From Azonexus sp. R2A61 (GTDB taxonomy: Bacteria; Pseudomonadota; Gammaproteobacteria; Burkholderiales; Rhodocyclaceae): DNA of 64,000 bases. This document shows, piece by piece, positions 1 through 9,577 of the stretch. The stretch lies in assembly GCF_021401135.1 (NCBI RefSeq), contig NZ_JACBFO010000003.1, positions 496,001-560,000 on the forward strand, read 5' to 3'. The notes beneath the pieces were generated by a model, which was not told where the DNA came from, searched no databases, and saw only the letters and a program-made list of their open reading frames with translations. The translations under genes and the position numbers were made by a program. Numbering within the stretch: position 1 is the first letter of the stretch; the number at the start of each line of letters is the position of its first letter.

Positions 1-2823
1 CATCGCCTTTTCGTCCTGTACCAGCAGGTAGGCGTAGGCCTGGTGGTGCGACCGGCCGACCCGGCCGCGCAACTGGTGCAGCTGGGCGAGGCCGAACTTT
101 TCGGCGCGGTTGATCAGGATGGTGTTGGCGTGCGGATTGTCGATGCCGGTTTCGATGATGGTCGTGCACAACAACAGGTTGGCGCGCTGGCTGGTGAAGT
201 CGCGCATCACCTTTTCCAGCTCGCGCTCGCCCATCTGGCCGTGGCCGATGACGATACGCGCTTCCGGCACCAGTTTTTCCAGCTTCTCGCGCATGTTCTC
301 GATGGTGTCGACTTCGTTGTGCAGGAAGTACACCTGGCCGCCACGCTTCAATTCGCGCAGCACCGCTTCGCGGATGATGCCGTCGGACAGTCGCGAAACG
401 AAGGTCTTGATCGCCAGTCGCTTCTGCGGCGCGGTGGCGATCACCGAGAAGTCGCGCAGGCCTTCCATGCTCATCGCCAGCGTGCGCGGGATCGGCGTCG
501 CGGTCAGCGTCAGCACGTCGACCTCGGCGCGCATCGCCTTCAGCGTTTCCTTCTGGCGCACGCCGAAACGGTGTTCCTCGTCGATGATGACCAGGCCCAG
601 CCGATCGAATTTCACATCCTTGCCGATCAGCTTGTGCGTGCCGATGATGATGTCGATCTTGCCTTCGCTCAGTTCCTTGAGCGCCTGCGCCGATTCCTTG
701 GCGGTCTTGAAACGCGAGATTTCGGCGACCTTGACCGGCCAGTCGGCGAAGCGGTCGACGAAGGTCTGGTAGTGCTGTTCGCAAAGCAGCGTCGTCGGGC
801 ACAGCACGGCGACCTGCTTGCCGCCGGCCACCGCGCAGAAGGCGGCGCGCAGGGCGACCTCGGTCTTGCCGAAGCCGACGTCGCCGCAGACCAGCCGGTC
901 CATCGGCTTGCCCGATTTCATGTCCTCGATGACGGCGGCGATGGCGGCGGCCTGGTCGGCGGTTTCCTCGAAGCCGAAACCGTCGGCAAAGGCTTCGTAA
1001 TCGTTTTCGCCGAATTCGAAGGCGTGGCCCTTTCTGGCGGCACGCGCGGCGTACAGCGCGAGCAGTTCGGCGGCGGTGTCGCGCGCCTGCTCGGCGGCCT
1101 TGCGCTTGGCCTTTTCCCATTGGCCGGAACCGAGCGTGTGCAGCGGCGCGGCGTCCGGATCGGCGCCGGAGTAGCGCGAGATCACGTGCAATTGCGCCAC
1201 CGGCACGAACAGCTTGGCGTCGCTGGCGTAGTGCAGTTCGAGGAATTCCTGCTCGCCGAGGCCGAGGTCCATGCGCACCAGACCGCGATAGCGGCCGATG
1301 CCGTGGCTTTCATGAACGACCGGGTCGCCGATCTTGAGCTCGGTCAGGTCCTTCAGCCAGTTGTCGAGGCTGGCCTTGCGCTGGCTTTCCTTGCGCGTGC
1401 GGCGCGGGCTGCCGGCGAACAGTTCGGTTTCGGTGACGAAGGCGACGCCGTCCTGCACGAAGCCGGCTTGCAGGGGCGCGATGCCGAGCGCCAGCCGGCT
1501 GGTGCCGCTCAGGAAAGCGGCCAGATCGGCACAACTATCGGGTTTCAGGCCGTGTTCGGCGAACATCGCGCTCAGGGTTTCGCGCCGGCCGGCCGTCTCG
1601 GCGACCAGCAGCACGCGCCCGGCAAAGCCGGCGAGCCAGGTTTTCAGCGCGGCGAGCGGATCGTCGCTGCGGCGGTCGACGGCGAGATTGGGCAGAAAAT
1701 CGCTGTGGCTTGCGGTCGACCGTGCCGGATCGGCATTTTTCGCGGGAATGGCCAGTCGACCGTAAGCCTTGGCCGCGCTGAAGAAATCCTCGTCCGACAG
1801 GAACAGGCGTTCGGGCGGCAGCAAGGGGCGCGCCTTGTCGCCCTGGAGCAGCGTGTGGCGCGACTGCGTGTCGCTGCGGAAGGCGGCGATGGCGCCCGGT
1901 GCGTCGCCGTGCGTGACCAGCACGGCATCCCTGGGCAGGTAGTCGAACAGCGTTGCCGTCTCGTCGAAGAACAACGGCAGGTAATACTCGATGCCGGCGC
2001 TGGCAATGCCGCTGGAAATGTCCTTGTAGATCCCCGACTTGGCCGGGTCGCCCTCGAAGGTTTCGCGGAAGGCCTGGCGGAAATGCGTGCGGCCGCGGTC
2101 GTCCATCGGAAACTCGCGGGCTGGCAGCAGACGTACTTCCGGCACCGGGTAGATGGTGCGCTGGGTATCGACGTCGAAGGTCTTGATGCTGTCGATCTCG
2201 TCGTCGAACAGGTCGAGCCGGTAAGGCACCGGCGAGCCCATCGGGAAGAGGTCGATCAGCCCGCCACGGATCGAGTATTCGCCAGGCGAGACGACCTGCG
2301 TGACGTGCGCGTAGCCGGCCAGCGTGACCTGGGCGCGGAATTTCTCGGCGTCGATCCGTTCGCCCTTCTTGAAGGCGAAGGTGTAGGCGGCGAGGAACTC
2401 CGGCGGTGCCAGCCGGTAGACCGCCGTGGCAGCCGGCACCAGCAGGATGTCGACCTCGCCCTGGGTGACCGCCCACAGCGTCGCCAGGCGTTCGGAGACC
2501 AGGTCCTGGTGCGGCGAGAAGTGGTCGTAGGGCAGGGTTTCCCAGTCCGGCAGCAGGCGCACGCGCAACGGCACCTGGCGCTGGCTGGCGAACCAGGGAA
2601 TTTCGTCGAGCAGGCGCTGGGCATCGGCGGCACCGGCGGTGACCACGGCAAGCAGGCGGCCGGGATGGGCGGCGGCCAGTTCGGCCAGCGTCAGCGCATC
2701 GGCGGAGCCGGCATGCGCCGGCAGATCAAGACGATGGCCGGGGGCCGGCAGGGCGGCGATCGGCAACGGGAAGGACGGACGCTTCAGCGTCTGCGTGGAG
2801 GCTGGGGTGGAATTCGGGGGCAC
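1..2823 (-). CDS. mfd: Transcription-repair coupling factor Mfd, 3'-truncated by window edge
   Basis: Mfd removes RNA polymerase stalled at DNA lesions and recruits UvrA for nucleotide excision repair. About 941 codons are visible of roughly 1,150 usual for the family; the C-terminal part lies beyond base 1. Reading the minus strand gives a UvrB-like N-terminal module, the polymerase-interacting domain ([13 protein letters not shown] near residue 500), Walker A in [12 protein letters not shown] near 643, a DEEH box near 744 and [11 protein letters not shown] just before the edge. I chose the GTG at 2823 (M-P-P-N-S-T), because no ATG lies upstream in frame and a TATAAT box precedes it. The first in-frame ATG candidates fall inside conserved sequence. 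Housekeeping gene, intact as far as visible. Confidence 0.95.
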   Translation of the reverse strand, partial: MPPNSTPASTQTLKRPSFPLPIAALPAPGHRLDLPAHAGSADALTLAELAAAHPGRLLAVVTAGAADAQRLLDEIPWFASQRQVPLRVRLLPDWETLPYDHFSPHQDLVSERLATLWAVTQGEVDILLVPAATAVYRLAPPEFLAAYTFAFKKGERIDAEKFRAQVTLAGYAHVTQVVSPGEYSIRGGLIDLFPMGSPVPYRLDLFDDEIDSIKTFDVDTQRTIYPVPEVRLLPAREFPMDDRGRTHFRQAFRETFEGDPAKSGIYKDISSGIASAGIEYYLPLFFDETATLFDYLPRDAVLVTHGDAPGAIAAFRSDTQSRHTLLQGDKARPLLPPERLFLSDEDFFSAAKAYGRLAIPAKNADPARSTASHSDFLPNLAVDRRSDDPLAALKTWLAGFAGRVLLVAETAGRRETLSAMFAEHGLKPDSCADLAAFLSGTSRLALGIAPLQAGFVQDGVAFVTETELFAGSPRRTRKESQRKASLDNWLKDLTELKIGDPVVHESHGIGRYRGLVRMDLGLGEQEFLELHYASDAKLFVPVAQLHVISRYSGADPDAAPLHTLGSGQWEKAKRKAAEQARDTAAELLALYAARAARKGHAFEFGENDYEAFADGFGFEETADQAAAIAAVIEDMKSGKPMDRLVCGDVGFGKTEVALRAAFCAVAGGKQVAVLCPTTLLCEQHYQTFVDRFADWPVKVAEISRFKTAKESAQALKELSEGKIDIIIGTHKLIGKDVKFDRLGLVIIDEEHRFGVRQKETLKAMRAEVDVLTLTATPIPRTLAMSMEGLRDFSVIATAPQKRLAIKTFVSRLSDGIIREAVLRELKRGGQVYFLHNEVDTIENMREKLEKLVPEARIVIGHGQMGERELEKVMRDFTSQRANLLLCTTIIETGIDNPHANTILINRAEKFGLAQLHQLRGRVGRSHHQAYAYLLVQDEKAM

Positions 2824-2876
2824 GGCAACGGCGGGTGCGCCGAATCTGAATCGGCGGCACGGCGGGCAAAGGATCG

Positions 2877-2882
2877 ATTATA
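2877..2882 (-). promoter_or_regulatory. Candidate -10 box (TATAAT) of mfd
   Basis: A perfect TATAAT lies on the minus strand about 54 bases before the proposed GTG start of mfd, which predicts a leader of about 47 bases. No good -35 hexamer is visible 16-18 bases upstream. Confidence 0.5.
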
Positions 2883-2915
2883 GCCCGCCGGTCGTCGTCG
2901 CCGGCCGTCGCCGGC

Positions 2916-3683
2916 TTATTTGAGCAGGCCGATTTCGCGCGCGGTTTGCGGGCCGATCACGGTTTCCCCCAGGCCGACCGGGATGTCGGCCCGTTGTGCA
3001 TTGACCGGAATGCGGCCGGCCATGATTTCGGCGTTGCGTTGCGGCAGCGCCGGTGTCTGCGCCGGATCGGCGTAGCCGTCGGGGAAGATCGGCTGCAGGG
3101 TCCGCATGTCGTACTTGTCGGTAGCGCCGTAGGTGTGCAGCAGTTCATGGGCGATCACGACGGCGTTCTGGCGATGCTGGCGGCGGCTGGCAAAAGCGTG
3201 GATCAGGCCCAGTTGCCCCTTGCTCAGGCCGGTCGAGTGCGGCAGTACCGACAGGTTGGCCGGATCGTGGTAGAGCACGAACAGGCGGACCTGCGGTTTC
3301 GGACCGGGAATGTCGTCGTTGCGGCTGGCCCACCAGCGCAGTTTCAGGCTCCACAGCATGTTGTCGAGCGCGCTGCCGCCCTGTGGCGGCAACGGTGGCG
3401 TCGAGCGCGGCGGCGGGGCAAGCCGTACCTTGACCGGCTGCAGCACCTTGCCGCCATAGCGCTGCATTTCCTGGTCGATCCAGCTGCCGATTTCGGCAAA
3501 GCTGTCGTCGTCCAGCGCAGCAAGATAGGCGGCGGTGGCCGGCGAATTATCGGCGGCGATCGGGTAGAGGCCGACGAAGACGGTGTGTTCCCAGGCGGTG
3601 AGCCGGGTTTCGGCACGCCATGCGGCAAAGGCGACGCCGGCCAGGGCCAGCAGCAGGATCAGAATGCGGAATTTGCGAAACAT
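2916..3683 (-). CDS. Membrane-anchored putative HExxH metallopeptidase
   Basis: 255 residues. It begins with a hydrophobic segment (about residues 5-23) after MFRKFR, so it is either a signal anchor or a cleaved signal; the rest should be periplasmic. The sequence shows HELLH at 179-183, followed by a candidate third ligand region (ATDKYD, 187-192), the pattern of a gluzincin-like zinc peptidase. I do not recognise a named family; it resembles uncharacterised proteins of Rhodocyclales. Catalysis is inferred from the motif only. It lies just upstream of mfd on the same strand, with the mfd promoter region between them. Confidence 0.7.
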   Translation of the reverse strand: MFRKFRILILLLALAGVAFAAWRAETRLTAWEHTVFVGLYPIAADNSPATAAYLAALDDDSFAEIGSWIDQEMQRYGGKVLQPVKVRLAPPPRSTPPLPPQGGSALDNMLWSLKLRWWASRNDDIPGPKPQVRLFVLYHDPANLSVLPHSTGLSKGQLGLIHAFASRRQHRQNAVVIAHELLHTYGATDKYDMRTLQPIFPDGYADPAQTPALPQRNAEIMAGRIPVNAQRADIPVGLGETVIGPQTAREIGLLK

Positions 3684-3767
3684 CGGGGTATCCGGTCGGA
3701 ATGTGGTCGGTCGCCATCGGTCATGGCGTCGGCATTATAGGGCCGGATTTCCGGACTGTCCGCCGTT

Positions 3768-4364
3768 TCAGCCTGTGCCGGGCGTTTTCAGCCATTGCAG
3801 CATGACGGCCAGCGGGGATTCGCCTGCCGCCAGGCGATGCATCGCATGCGGGCCGCCGAGGTGGCGGCTGGCGCGTTCCCAGGCCGGCGGGCCGCTATCG
3901 TCGTCGTGCTCGAACAGCATCAACAGCGGTGCCGTCAACAGTTGCAGGGATTGCAGCCCGGCCCGGTCGGCCAGGCCGCCGTGGCAGATCAGCGCATCGA
4001 CCTGGGCGTCGCGCCGGGCTGCCGCACGGATCGCCGCCGGTGTGCTGTCGCCATGGGTGAGCACGGTCAGCGGCAGCCGTTCCAGATCGCCGTCGATGCG
4101 GATCAGTTCGAGTACGTCGAGCAGCCGCTCGCTCAAGCGCGGCACATTCTGCGTCGCATCGGCAAATTGCAGTTCGTGGCTGCTCAGCAGGTTCATGTCG
4201 AGGACGGCGATACCGTGTCCGACCAAGGCATCGGCCAGCACCTCGTCGTCGGGCCGGCGATGGGCGCGTGCGATCAGCAGCAGTTTGCCGGCGCCATCCG
4301 GCAGGGCCAGTCGGCCGTATAGCGGGCCGTGCGCGGCAGGCAGGGAGAGGTCGCGGTGCAGCAT
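3768..4364 (-). CDS. Alpha/beta-hydrolase-like protein (dienelactone-hydrolase type)
   Basis: 198 residues, no signal peptide. The pattern fits the dienelactone-hydrolase-like alpha/beta family: an early strand with LLLIARAHRRPDDE, a helix-strand run with LTHGDSTPAAIRAA where the nucleophile would sit, and a C-terminal LFEHDDDSG region. The canonical G-x-S-x-G elbow is not clear (HGDST is present instead), so activity is uncertain. The start codon lies one base after the stop of the upstream DUF4010 membrane protein, so the two are almost certainly one transcript. Substrate unknown. Confidence 0.6.
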   Translation of the reverse strand: MLHRDLSLPAAHGPLYGRLALPDGAGKLLLIARAHRRPDDEVLADALVGHGIAVLDMNLLSSHELQFADATQNVPRLSERLLDVLELIRIDGDLERLPLTVLTHGDSTPAAIRAAARRDAQVDALICHGGLADRAGLQSLQLLTAPLLMLFEHDDDSGPPAWERASRHLGGPHAMHRLAAGESPLAVMLQWLKTPGTG

Positions 4365-4365
4365 G

Positions 4366-5622
4366 TCAGAGCAGTGCCAGGCCGAGGCCCATGCCGCCGC
4401 CGATCGCCAGCAGGCCGGGCAGCGCCTGGCGGGCCAGTGGCCGGCCGCCGATGCTCAGCACCAGGCCGATCTTGAACACCAGGTTGGCGAACAAGGCGAG
4501 GGTGACGGCGATCACCGCGTCGCCGGCCGCCACGCGGTCGAGGTTGAACATGCGCAGCGTGGACAGCACGCTGGCATCGGCGTCGGTCAGTCCGGAGGCC
4601 AGCGCGACGATGTACAGGCCGCTGTTGCCGGCGACGTCCTGCAGCCAGGCGGCGGCCAGCAGTACCAGCGCGTAGAGTAGGCCGAAGGAGATTGCCGTTT
4701 TCAGTTCGGTTGGGTTCTTGACTTCCGGCATCGGCAGGTCGCCGGCCTCGTTGAGGATCTTCCAGCCCCAGGCGGCCATCGCCACGCCGGGTACGACGCC
4801 GCAGGCGAAGACGATGGCGATCGGTCCGACCAGACCGGGGGCGACGATGCCGGCGATGATGCCGAGGCGGATCATGACCATGACGTTGGCGATCAGGATG
4901 ACGATCGCCGACATGCGCACCAGATGGCCGTGTTCGGCAGCGTGGCGGGAGAACATCATGGTGGTTGCGGTCGACGACGCCAGACCGCCGAAAATGCCGA
5001 GCACGGCGGCACCGTGGCGAGCGCCGATGATGCGCAGCGCGAGGTAGCCGGCCAGCGCCAGTCCCGAGATCAGCACCACCATCCACCATACCTGGCGCGG
5101 ATTGATCGCGCCGTAGGGGCCGAAATTGCCGCTCGGCAGGATCGGCAGCACGACCAGCGACAGCACCGCTAACTGCAGCATCGAGTTGATGTCCCGGGGC
5201 GTCATCCGTTCGCTGAACTGTTTCAGTTCGGCCTTGAAATAGAGCAGCACGGTGGTCGCGATGGCCAGCATCACCGCCACCGTCGCGTGGCCGAACCAGA
5301 CCGCGGCGCCCAGCGCGTAGGTGACGACGATGGCCGCTTCGGAGGTGAATCCGCGGTATTTCTCTTCTTGTTGGGTCGAGAAGTTGGAGGCGATCATCGC
5401 CACCGAGATGACCACCAGACCGACTGCCAGCAGCCAGGGGACGCCGCTGCTTTCGCCGAGCATCGCGAACAGGCAACCGAGCATGGCGACCAGCGCGAAG
5501 GTGCGCAGGCCGGCCGCTGAATCCGGGCGGCGTTCGCGCTCCATGCCGATCAGCAGGCCGATGCCCAGCGCGGTGGCGAAGGCTTCGACGGGGACCGCCA
5601 GTTCCGGTACGACGAAATTCAT
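4366..5622 (-). CDS. MgtC/SapB-type membrane protein with DUF4010 domain
   Basis: 418 residues and very hydrophobic, about 12 membrane segments. The N-terminal 130 residues match the MgtC/SapB fold (ALGIGLLIGMERERRP, then LRTFALVAMLGCLFAM, with GFTSEAAIVVTYALGA); the remainder is DUF4010, including FGGLASSTATTMMFSRHA. MgtC proteins act in magnesium homeostasis and F-ATPase control, but the role of the DUF4010 class is not established. It is divergent from ispD and leads a two-gene operon with the hydrolase-like protein. Confidence 0.8.
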   Translation of the reverse strand: MNFVVPELAVPVEAFATALGIGLLIGMERERRPDSAAGLRTFALVAMLGCLFAMLGESSGVPWLLAVGLVVISVAMIASNFSTQQEEKYRGFTSEAAIVVTYALGAAVWFGHATVAVMLAIATTVLLYFKAELKQFSERMTPRDINSMLQLAVLSLVVLPILPSGNFGPYGAINPRQVWWMVVLISGLALAGYLALRIIGARHGAAVLGIFGGLASSTATTMMFSRHAAEHGHLVRMSAIVILIANVMVMIRLGIIAGIVAPGLVGPIAIVFACGVVPGVAMAAWGWKILNEAGDLPMPEVKNPTELKTAISFGLLYALVLLAAAWLQDVAGNSGLYIVALASGLTDADASVLSTLRMFNLDRVAAGDAVIAVTLALFANLVFKIGLVLSIGGRPLARQALPGLLAIGGGMGLGLALL

Positions 5623-5683
5623 GCGCGCACTCTCCTCGCTCTCTTTTGGCCTGTCTTGTGCCGTGCTGCGGCCGCTTCTTCGC

Positions 5684-5689
5684 TAAAAT
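5684..5689 (+). promoter_or_regulatory. Candidate -10 box (TAAAAT) of ispDF, directly before the start codon
   Basis: TAAAAT ends seven bases before the ATG of ispD, placing the transcription start at or next to the start codon. No Shine-Dalgarno sequence precedes the ATG, so ispD may be leaderless. No clear -35 box is visible at the usual distance. Confidence 0.4.
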
Positions 5690-5695
5690 TAAGCC

Positions 5696-6382
5696 ATGCC
5701 CAGACATTACGCAATTGTCCCCGCCGCCGGCAGCGGCTCACGCTTCGGCGCCGAGATGCCGAAACAGTACCTCGACCTGCTCGGCCGACCGCTGATTTTC
5801 CACACCCTGGCAGCGTTGACCGCACACCCGGCGATCGAGCGCGTGTGGGTGGTGCTGGCGCCGGACGATCCGTGGTGGCCGCGTTACGACTGGTCGGCGC
5901 TCGGTGCCAAGCTGGAGACCGTGCGCTGCGGCGGTGCCACCCGCGCCGAGAGCGTCGGCAACGGCCTGCGCGCGGCGGCGACGGTGGCCGCCGACGACGA
6001 CTGGATCCTGGTCCATGACGCGGCGCGTCCCTGCCTCAGCCGGGCGATGCTCGACGCGCTGTGCACCGAACTGGCCGACGACCCGGTCGGCGGCATCCTC
6101 GCGGTGCCGGTCGCCGATACCCTGAAGCGCGCCGATGCCGGTCAGCGCGTCGCCGCCACCGAGCCGCGCGACGGCCTGTGGCAGGCGCAGACGCCGCAGA
6201 TGTTCCGTTACGGTCGACTGCTCGCCGCGCTCGAAAACCACAATGCCGTTACCGACGAAGCCGGCGCCATCGAGGCGCTCGGGCTCGCGCCGAAGCTGGT
6301 GCGCGGCGATTCGACCAACCTGAAAGTCACTTTTCCGGCCGACCTGGCGCTGGCCGCAATGATCCTGAGAGGGCGCAAATGA
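5696..6382 (+). CDS. ispD: 2-C-methyl-D-erythritol 4-phosphate cytidylyltransferase
   Basis: 228 residues, the usual length. It transfers CMP from CTP to MEP, step three of the MEP isoprenoid pathway, in the cytoplasm. The CTP-binding N-terminus is clear: [11 protein letters not shown] (8-18) and MPKQYLDL (22-29); ARPCLS and the [10 protein letters not shown] motif near the C-terminus are also present. The first ATG is the only sensible start. The stop overlaps the ispF start in ATGA, the standard ispD-ispF pair of proteobacteria. Confidence 0.97.
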   Translation: MPRHYAIVPAAGSGSRFGAEMPKQYLDLLGRPLIFHTLAALTAHPAIERVWVVLAPDDPWWPRYDWSALGAKLETVRCGGATRAESVGNGLRAAATVAADDDWILVHDAARPCLSRAMLDALCTELADDPVGGILAVPVADTLKRADAGQRVAATEPRDGLWQAQTPQMFRYGRLLAALENHNAVTDEAGAIEALGLAPKLVRGDSTNLKVTFPADLALAAMILRGRK

Positions 6383-6861
6383 ACATCCGAGTCGGGCAGG
6401 GCTACGACGTACACAAGCTGGTCGCCGGCCGCAAACTGATCCTCGGCGGCGTCGAGATTCCGCACCCGACCGGGCTGCTCGGCCATTCCGACGCCGACGC
6501 GCTACTGCATGCGATCACCGACGCGCTGCTCGGCGCCGTCGCGCTGGGTGACATCGGCCGGCATTTTCCCGATACCGACCCGCGCTACCAAGGCGCCGAC
6601 AGCCGCGTGTTGTTGCGCGCCGCGGTCGCGCTACTCGCCGACAAGGGCTGGCGGCCGGTCAATGTCGACGCCACGCTGATCGCCCAGCAACCGAAACTGG
6701 CACCGCACGCGCCGGCGATGGTCGCCAACGTCGCCGCCGACCTCGGCATTGGCGCCGACTGCGTCAACATCAAGGGCAAGACCAACGAGAAGCTCGGCTA
6801 CCTCGGCCGCGAGGAGGCGATCGAGGCGCAGGCGGTGGTGCTCGTCGTGCGCGCCGGCTGA
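6379..6861 (+). CDS. ispF: 2-C-methyl-D-erythritol 2,4-cyclodiphosphate synthase
   Basis: 160 residues, the full family length. It cyclises CDP-ME 2-phosphate to MEcPP with release of CMP; trimeric zinc enzyme. The zinc ligands lie in GYDVHKL (Asp-x-His, residues 8-14) with a later His in [33 protein letters not shown] and [13 protein letters not shown] are all intact. The ATG at 6379 overlaps the ispD stop, which implies translational coupling. A longer open frame upstream exists but is antiparallel noise within ispD. Confidence 0.97.
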   Translation: MNIRVGQGYDVHKLVAGRKLILGGVEIPHPTGLLGHSDADALLHAITDALLGAVALGDIGRHFPDTDPRYQGADSRVLLRAAVALLADKGWRPVNVDATLIAQQPKLAPHAPAMVANVAADLGIGADCVNIKGKTNEKLGYLGREEAIEAQAVVLVVRAG

Positions 6862-6877
6862 AGCTGACTACTCCCGG

Positions 6878-9028
6878 CTACTTGCCGGCAAGCACGATGC
6901 GACTACCGCTTTCGCCGCGTTGCAGACGTTCGTGGTGCAGGCGGACCAGCGGGTCGGCCGGCCATTGTCCGGCCAGTTCGGCAAAACGTGCCGCGGCGGC
7001 CGGCGGATCGTCGTCGAGCAGGGCGTAGGCTGTCCGATAATCGGTCAGCGGTGCGCGCATCGGATCGGCCGTCGGACGTTCCGGCTCGAAGACGGCCAGC
7101 GCCTGCTGTCTGCCCTTGAGGACCAGTCTGCCGACCGGCCGGGCGGGCGCATCGGGAACCCCGGCCAGGATCGCTTCCGACACGCACAGCCGGGTGCCCA
7201 GATACTTGTTGGCCGATTCCAGGCGGGCGGCGGTGTTGACCGGATCGCCGAGCGCCCGGTAGTCGAACATCGTGTGGCCGCCAAAATTCCCGACGATGAC
7301 CTCGCCCGCATGGACGCCGATGCGCGTTTCGCCAAAGGCGATGCCACGCTGACGCAGGTCGTGCGCATAGGCGCTGGCGAAGGCATCCATCTCCAGCGCG
7401 CAGGCCAGCGCCCGGGCGCGGTGATCGGGCTGGGGAATCGGCGCCGAGAACATGATCGCCAATGCATCGCCGACGATGCGGTCGAGCGTGCCTTCGTGGC
7501 GGAAGGCAATGGCGATCATGCCGTCCAGATAATCATTGAGCCGGGTAACTGCGTCGGCCGGATCGATGCTTTCCATCAGGCCGGTGAAGCCGGCCAGGTC
7601 GGTGAACACGAAGCTGCATTCCTGGCGCCGTCCGCCGAGCGCCATGTCGTCCTGGTGTTCGAGCAGATGCGCGACACGGTTGGGCGAGACGTAGCGGGCG
7701 AAGGCCGAGCGCAGCCAGCGCTGCTCGTGCTCGGTCAGCAGATGGTGCGCCAGGCTGCACAGCAGGAAGCTGGCGGTCATGCCGACGATCGGCCAGGCCG
7801 GGTCGAGCAGCAGGCCCTCGCCGACGAAGGCCTGCCAGGACAACAGCGCGACGGCGAGCGTCAGCGCCAGGCCGAGCAATGCGGACGCCGAGGCGCGTAC
7901 GCGCAGGGCGACGATGCCGATCAGCAGGCTGCCGATGGCCAGGATGAGGAATTCGAGGCCCGGTGCCCAGGACGGGCGTTGCAGGAAATGCCCGGAAAGC
8001 ATCTGCTGCAGGGCCTGGGCGTGTATTTCGACGCCCGGCATCAGGCCGAAGGGGCCGAAACGCAGGTCCATCAGCCCTTGCGCCGAACTGCCGACGAGCA
8101 CGATGTGGCCGGCCAGCCGTTCGGCCGGCGCACTGCCGTCGAGCACCTGCCAGGCCGGCAGGTTGAGTGTCGGATCCCGAGGCGCGTAGTGCACCCAGAA
8201 TTCGCCCTGCGGCGTGGTCGGTAGACTCAGTTCGCCGATGCGGACTTCGCCCAGTCCGGCGTTATCCCGCGTGCCGCCCAGTTGTTGCAGGTGTCCGGCG
8301 CTGCGCAGGATCAGCGTCGGTGCCCCCTGGGCGACGCGCAGGGCCTCGCTGGTCAACGAAGGAGCCGGGCCGTCGGGCAGTTCCACCAGCAGCGGGACGC
8401 GGCGCACGATGCCATCGCGGTCGGGGACGAAACTCAATGCGCCATTGCCCGAGGCTGCATTTTCAAAGGCCGGCAGGCTGCCGACGGCGCCGTCGAAGGC
8501 TGGCAGCCAATGCCGCTGCGGTTCGCCGAGGTTGACCAGGGCGGCCTTGCGGGCCGGCATCCGGCCCGCCCCCTGCTGGCGAGTTGCCGAAAAGCCGACG
8601 ACGGTCGGCGCGCGAGCCAGGCTGGCAGCGAAGACCGCGTCGTGATCGGGCAGGTGTGCCAGTTGCCGGCGCAGTGCCGGTCCTGCTTGCCACAGTTCGG
8701 TGATGGCCGCGGGCGAAGTCCGGTCGGCTTCGGCAAACATCACGTCGAAGGCGATGGCTGCGGCATCGGCCTGCTGCAGGCGATCGACCAGCTCGGCCAG
8801 GCGGGTACGCGGCCAGGGCCATTGACCGAGGCGCTGCAGGCTGTCCTCGTCGATATCGACGATGCGTACCGGGGTGTCGACCGATGGTCGTGGCGACCAG
8901 CGCTGATACTGGTCGAATACCGCATTGCGCAATAGTTCGAGCTGCGCACCGGCCAGCCACTGGCCGGCGATCAGCATTGCGGTGACGAGAAGGGGCAGGA
9001 TCAGGGTCCAGTAACGGGTGCGCTGCAT
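6878..9028 (-). CDS. CHASE2-domain class III adenylate/guanylate cyclase
   Basis: 716 residues. One N-terminal membrane segment (about 8-27) is followed by a periplasmic CHASE2 sensor (VDIDEDSLQRLGQWPWPR), three to four membrane helices at about 355-430, and a class III cyclase domain from about 465. Metal ligands are seen in FTDLAGFTG (Asp near 475) and GDALAIMF (Asp near 519); DPVNTAARLE supplies the Asn/Arg pair. The residue usually Lys before I-V-G-D is Arg here (LDRIVGD), so base specificity is uncertain. It is divergent from a FecR/OmpA-lipoprotein pair, a layout repeated at 27.6-30.8 kb. Confidence 0.9.
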   Translation of the reverse strand: MQRTRYWTLILPLLVTAMLIAGQWLAGAQLELLRNAVFDQYQRWSPRPSVDTPVRIVDIDEDSLQRLGQWPWPRTRLAELVDRLQQADAAAIAFDVMFAEADRTSPAAITELWQAGPALRRQLAHLPDHDAVFAASLARAPTVVGFSATRQQGAGRMPARKAALVNLGEPQRHWLPAFDGAVGSLPAFENAASGNGALSFVPDRDGIVRRVPLLVELPDGPAPSLTSEALRVAQGAPTLILRSAGHLQQLGGTRDNAGLGEVRIGELSLPTTPQGEFWVHYAPRDPTLNLPAWQVLDGSAPAERLAGHIVLVGSSAQGLMDLRFGPFGLMPGVEIHAQALQQMLSGHFLQRPSWAPGLEFLILAIGSLLIGIVALRVRASASALLGLALTLAVALLSWQAFVGEGLLLDPAWPIVGMTASFLLCSLAHHLLTEHEQRWLRSAFARYVSPNRVAHLLEHQDDMALGGRRQECSFVFTDLAGFTGLMESIDPADAVTRLNDYLDGMIAIAFRHEGTLDRIVGDALAIMFSAPIPQPDHRARALACALEMDAFASAYAHDLRQRGIAFGETRIGVHAGEVIVGNFGGHTMFDYRALGDPVNTAARLESANKYLGTRLCVSEAILAGVPDAPARPVGRLVLKGRQQALAVFEPERPTADPMRAPLTDYRTAYALLDDDPPAAAARFAELAGQWPADPLVRLHHERLQRGESGSRIVLAGK

Positions 9029-9138
9029 GAGGTCGGTAAAAAAATGCGGATCGGGCCGTGATCCGGCGTTCGCGGCCTATGATACGCTGGTACAAAATCC
9101 TGAAACACTTTGACGTCACCCCCAAACGGAGGGCGAAG

Positions 9139-9573
9139 ATGAACAAAAACAAATGGATCGTCGGCTTGTGCCTGTTGCCGATGCTGGCCCTGGCCGATCA
9201 ACCCGTCGGCTTTGTGAAGACGGTCAGCGGCGAAGCGTCGGTGACCTCCGAAGGCAAGGCGGTGACGGCCGAGGTCGGGACGCCGGTGTTTGCCGGTTCG
9301 GTGTTGCGCACCGGTCGTCAGGCGGCGATGGGCGTCACTTTCAAGGATGAGACCGTGATGTCCTTCGGGCCGAATACCGAACTGACGGTCAGCGAATATC
9401 TCTACGCGCCCGGCCAGGGCAAGCTCAGGCTCGGCAGCAAGCTGACCAAGGGCAGCCTCAACTACGTTTCCGGCGTGATCGCCAAGCTCAAGCCGGATGC
9501 CGTCACGCTGGAAACGCCGACCGGTACGATCGGCGTGCGCGGCACGCAGTTCCTGGTCAAGGTCGAGGAGTGA
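9139..9573 (+). CDS. Periplasmic FecR-domain protein (locus A)
   Basis: 144 residues. MNKNKWIVGLCLLPMLALA is a signal peptide with likely cleavage before DQPVG. The mature protein is a single FecR domain: GFVKTVSGEASV, then GTPVFAGSVLRTG, GVTFKDETVMSFGPN and the C-terminal TPTGTIGVRGTQF. It lacks the transmembrane helix and anti-sigma part of true FecR, so it is a stand-alone periplasmic domain. The start was chosen at this ATG, because the signal peptide begins here and GGAGGGCGAAG precedes it. It is 4 bases upstream of the OmpA lipoprotein and divergent from the CHASE2 cyclase; paralogous to the protein at 27,584. Confidence 0.85.
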   Translation: MNKNKWIVGLCLLPMLALADQPVGFVKTVSGEASVTSEGKAVTAEVGTPVFAGSVLRTGRQAAMGVTFKDETVMSFGPNTELTVSEYLYAPGQGKLRLGSKLTKGSLNYVSGVIAKLKPDAVTLETPTGTIGVRGTQFLVKVEE

Positions 9574-9577
9574 CATC

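Noticed and set aside
43..2883. A 946-codon open frame on the plus strand
   Set aside because: It is antisense to mfd, whose conserved motifs are all on the minus strand; high GC makes such long shadow frames common.
9111..9118. TGACGTCA palindrome upstream of the FecR-domain gene
   Set aside because: A single eight-base palindrome without a matching partner, and similar ones occur by chance in this composition.
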